From assembly GCA_017853885.1 (NCBI GenBank), contig JAFMIR010000033.1:1-44561 (forward strand): a stretch of DNA of 44,561 bases, given 5' to 3'. Positions 44,511 to 44,561 of the stretch are shown piece by piece. A program made the position numbers and the translations under genes. The DNA comes from Prosthecobacter sp. (GTDB lineage Bacteria; Verrucomicrobiota; Verrucomicrobiia; Verrucomicrobiales; Verrucomicrobiaceae). Numbering within the stretch: the first letter of the stretch is position 1; the number at the start of each line of letters is the position of its first letter. Below the pieces are notes generated by a model, which did not search any database, had not been told where the DNA came from, and was given only the letters and a program-made list of their open reading frames with translations.

Positions 44511-44561
44511 AGAAGCCTCATCGACCGTAACCCGTTTTCTCTGCCTCGATGGGCGGGTGGT

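Overview
The window looks like a chromosomal segment of a Gram-negative, glycan-degrading bacterium, most likely a member of the Verrucomicrobiota (Prosthecobacter/Verrucomicrobiaceae-like). This is an inference from gene content, not a database result. Grounds: four secreted type I sulfatases, a BNR sialidase-like protein, a DUF4838 protein with a CBM9-like domain, a ThuA-like protein, a SASA esterase, an ECF sigma factor paired with a VWA protein, and lpxK (lipid A, hence an outer membrane). Genes are dense, often overlap by 1-4 bp, and lie in short runs on both strands. No rRNA, tRNA or CRISPR array was seen. Layout: (1) 1-5219, minus strand: a partial sugar-isomerase-like gene cut by the left edge, then a run that in transcription order is frr, a Ser/Thr-type phosphatase, a membrane-anchored BON-like protein, a membrane HhH protein and a Cys/His-rich hypothetical. 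(2) 5368-6290: a secreted FKBP prolyl isomerase with a clear terminator. (3) 6434-13002: a glycan locus with a minus-strand sulfatase divergent from a sialidase-like gene, a DUF4838/CBM9-like gene and a polysaccharide deacetylase whose 3' end is frameshifted. (4) 13134-20320: a minus-strand run of FHA protein, lpxK, fdhD, a small membrane protein, a cysteine desulfurase, an ECF sigma factor and a membrane VWA protein with an anti-sigma-like N-terminus. (5) 20479-26379: a lysozyme-like lipoprotein, a second sulfatase, recD2, a cyclase-family hydrolase and a ThuA-like protein. (6) 26455-27961: an accessory patch with a solitary Y1 (RAYT-like) transposase among bipartite palindromic repeats, and a DUF5677-like gene with AT-richer sequence. 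(7) 27985-36353: class I fumarase, a membrane hypothetical, rlmH, a 2-Cys peroxiredoxin, a third sulfatase with an MFS transporter overlapping coaX, and rpmB. (8) 36478-44561: a lone nuoI, metX with a structured upstream element, corA, a carbohydrate-module lipoprotein, exodeoxyribonuclease III, a SASA esterase, a 567-bp gap holding a possible IS3-type remnant, and a fourth sulfatase with a C-terminal EF-hand. Functionally, housekeeping genes (frr, rpmB, rlmH, coaX, lpxK, nuoI, fumarase, xth, recD2, metX) are interleaved with exported enzymes for sulfated or acetylated glycans. The sulfatase/MFS pair and the sialidase/DUF4838/deacetylase run are the best candidates for co-working catabolic units. 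The most unusual items are the RAYT-repeat patch, the sigma/VWA pair, the sialidase-DUF4838-deacetylase run with its frameshift, the EF-hand sulfatase and the structured element upstream of metX.
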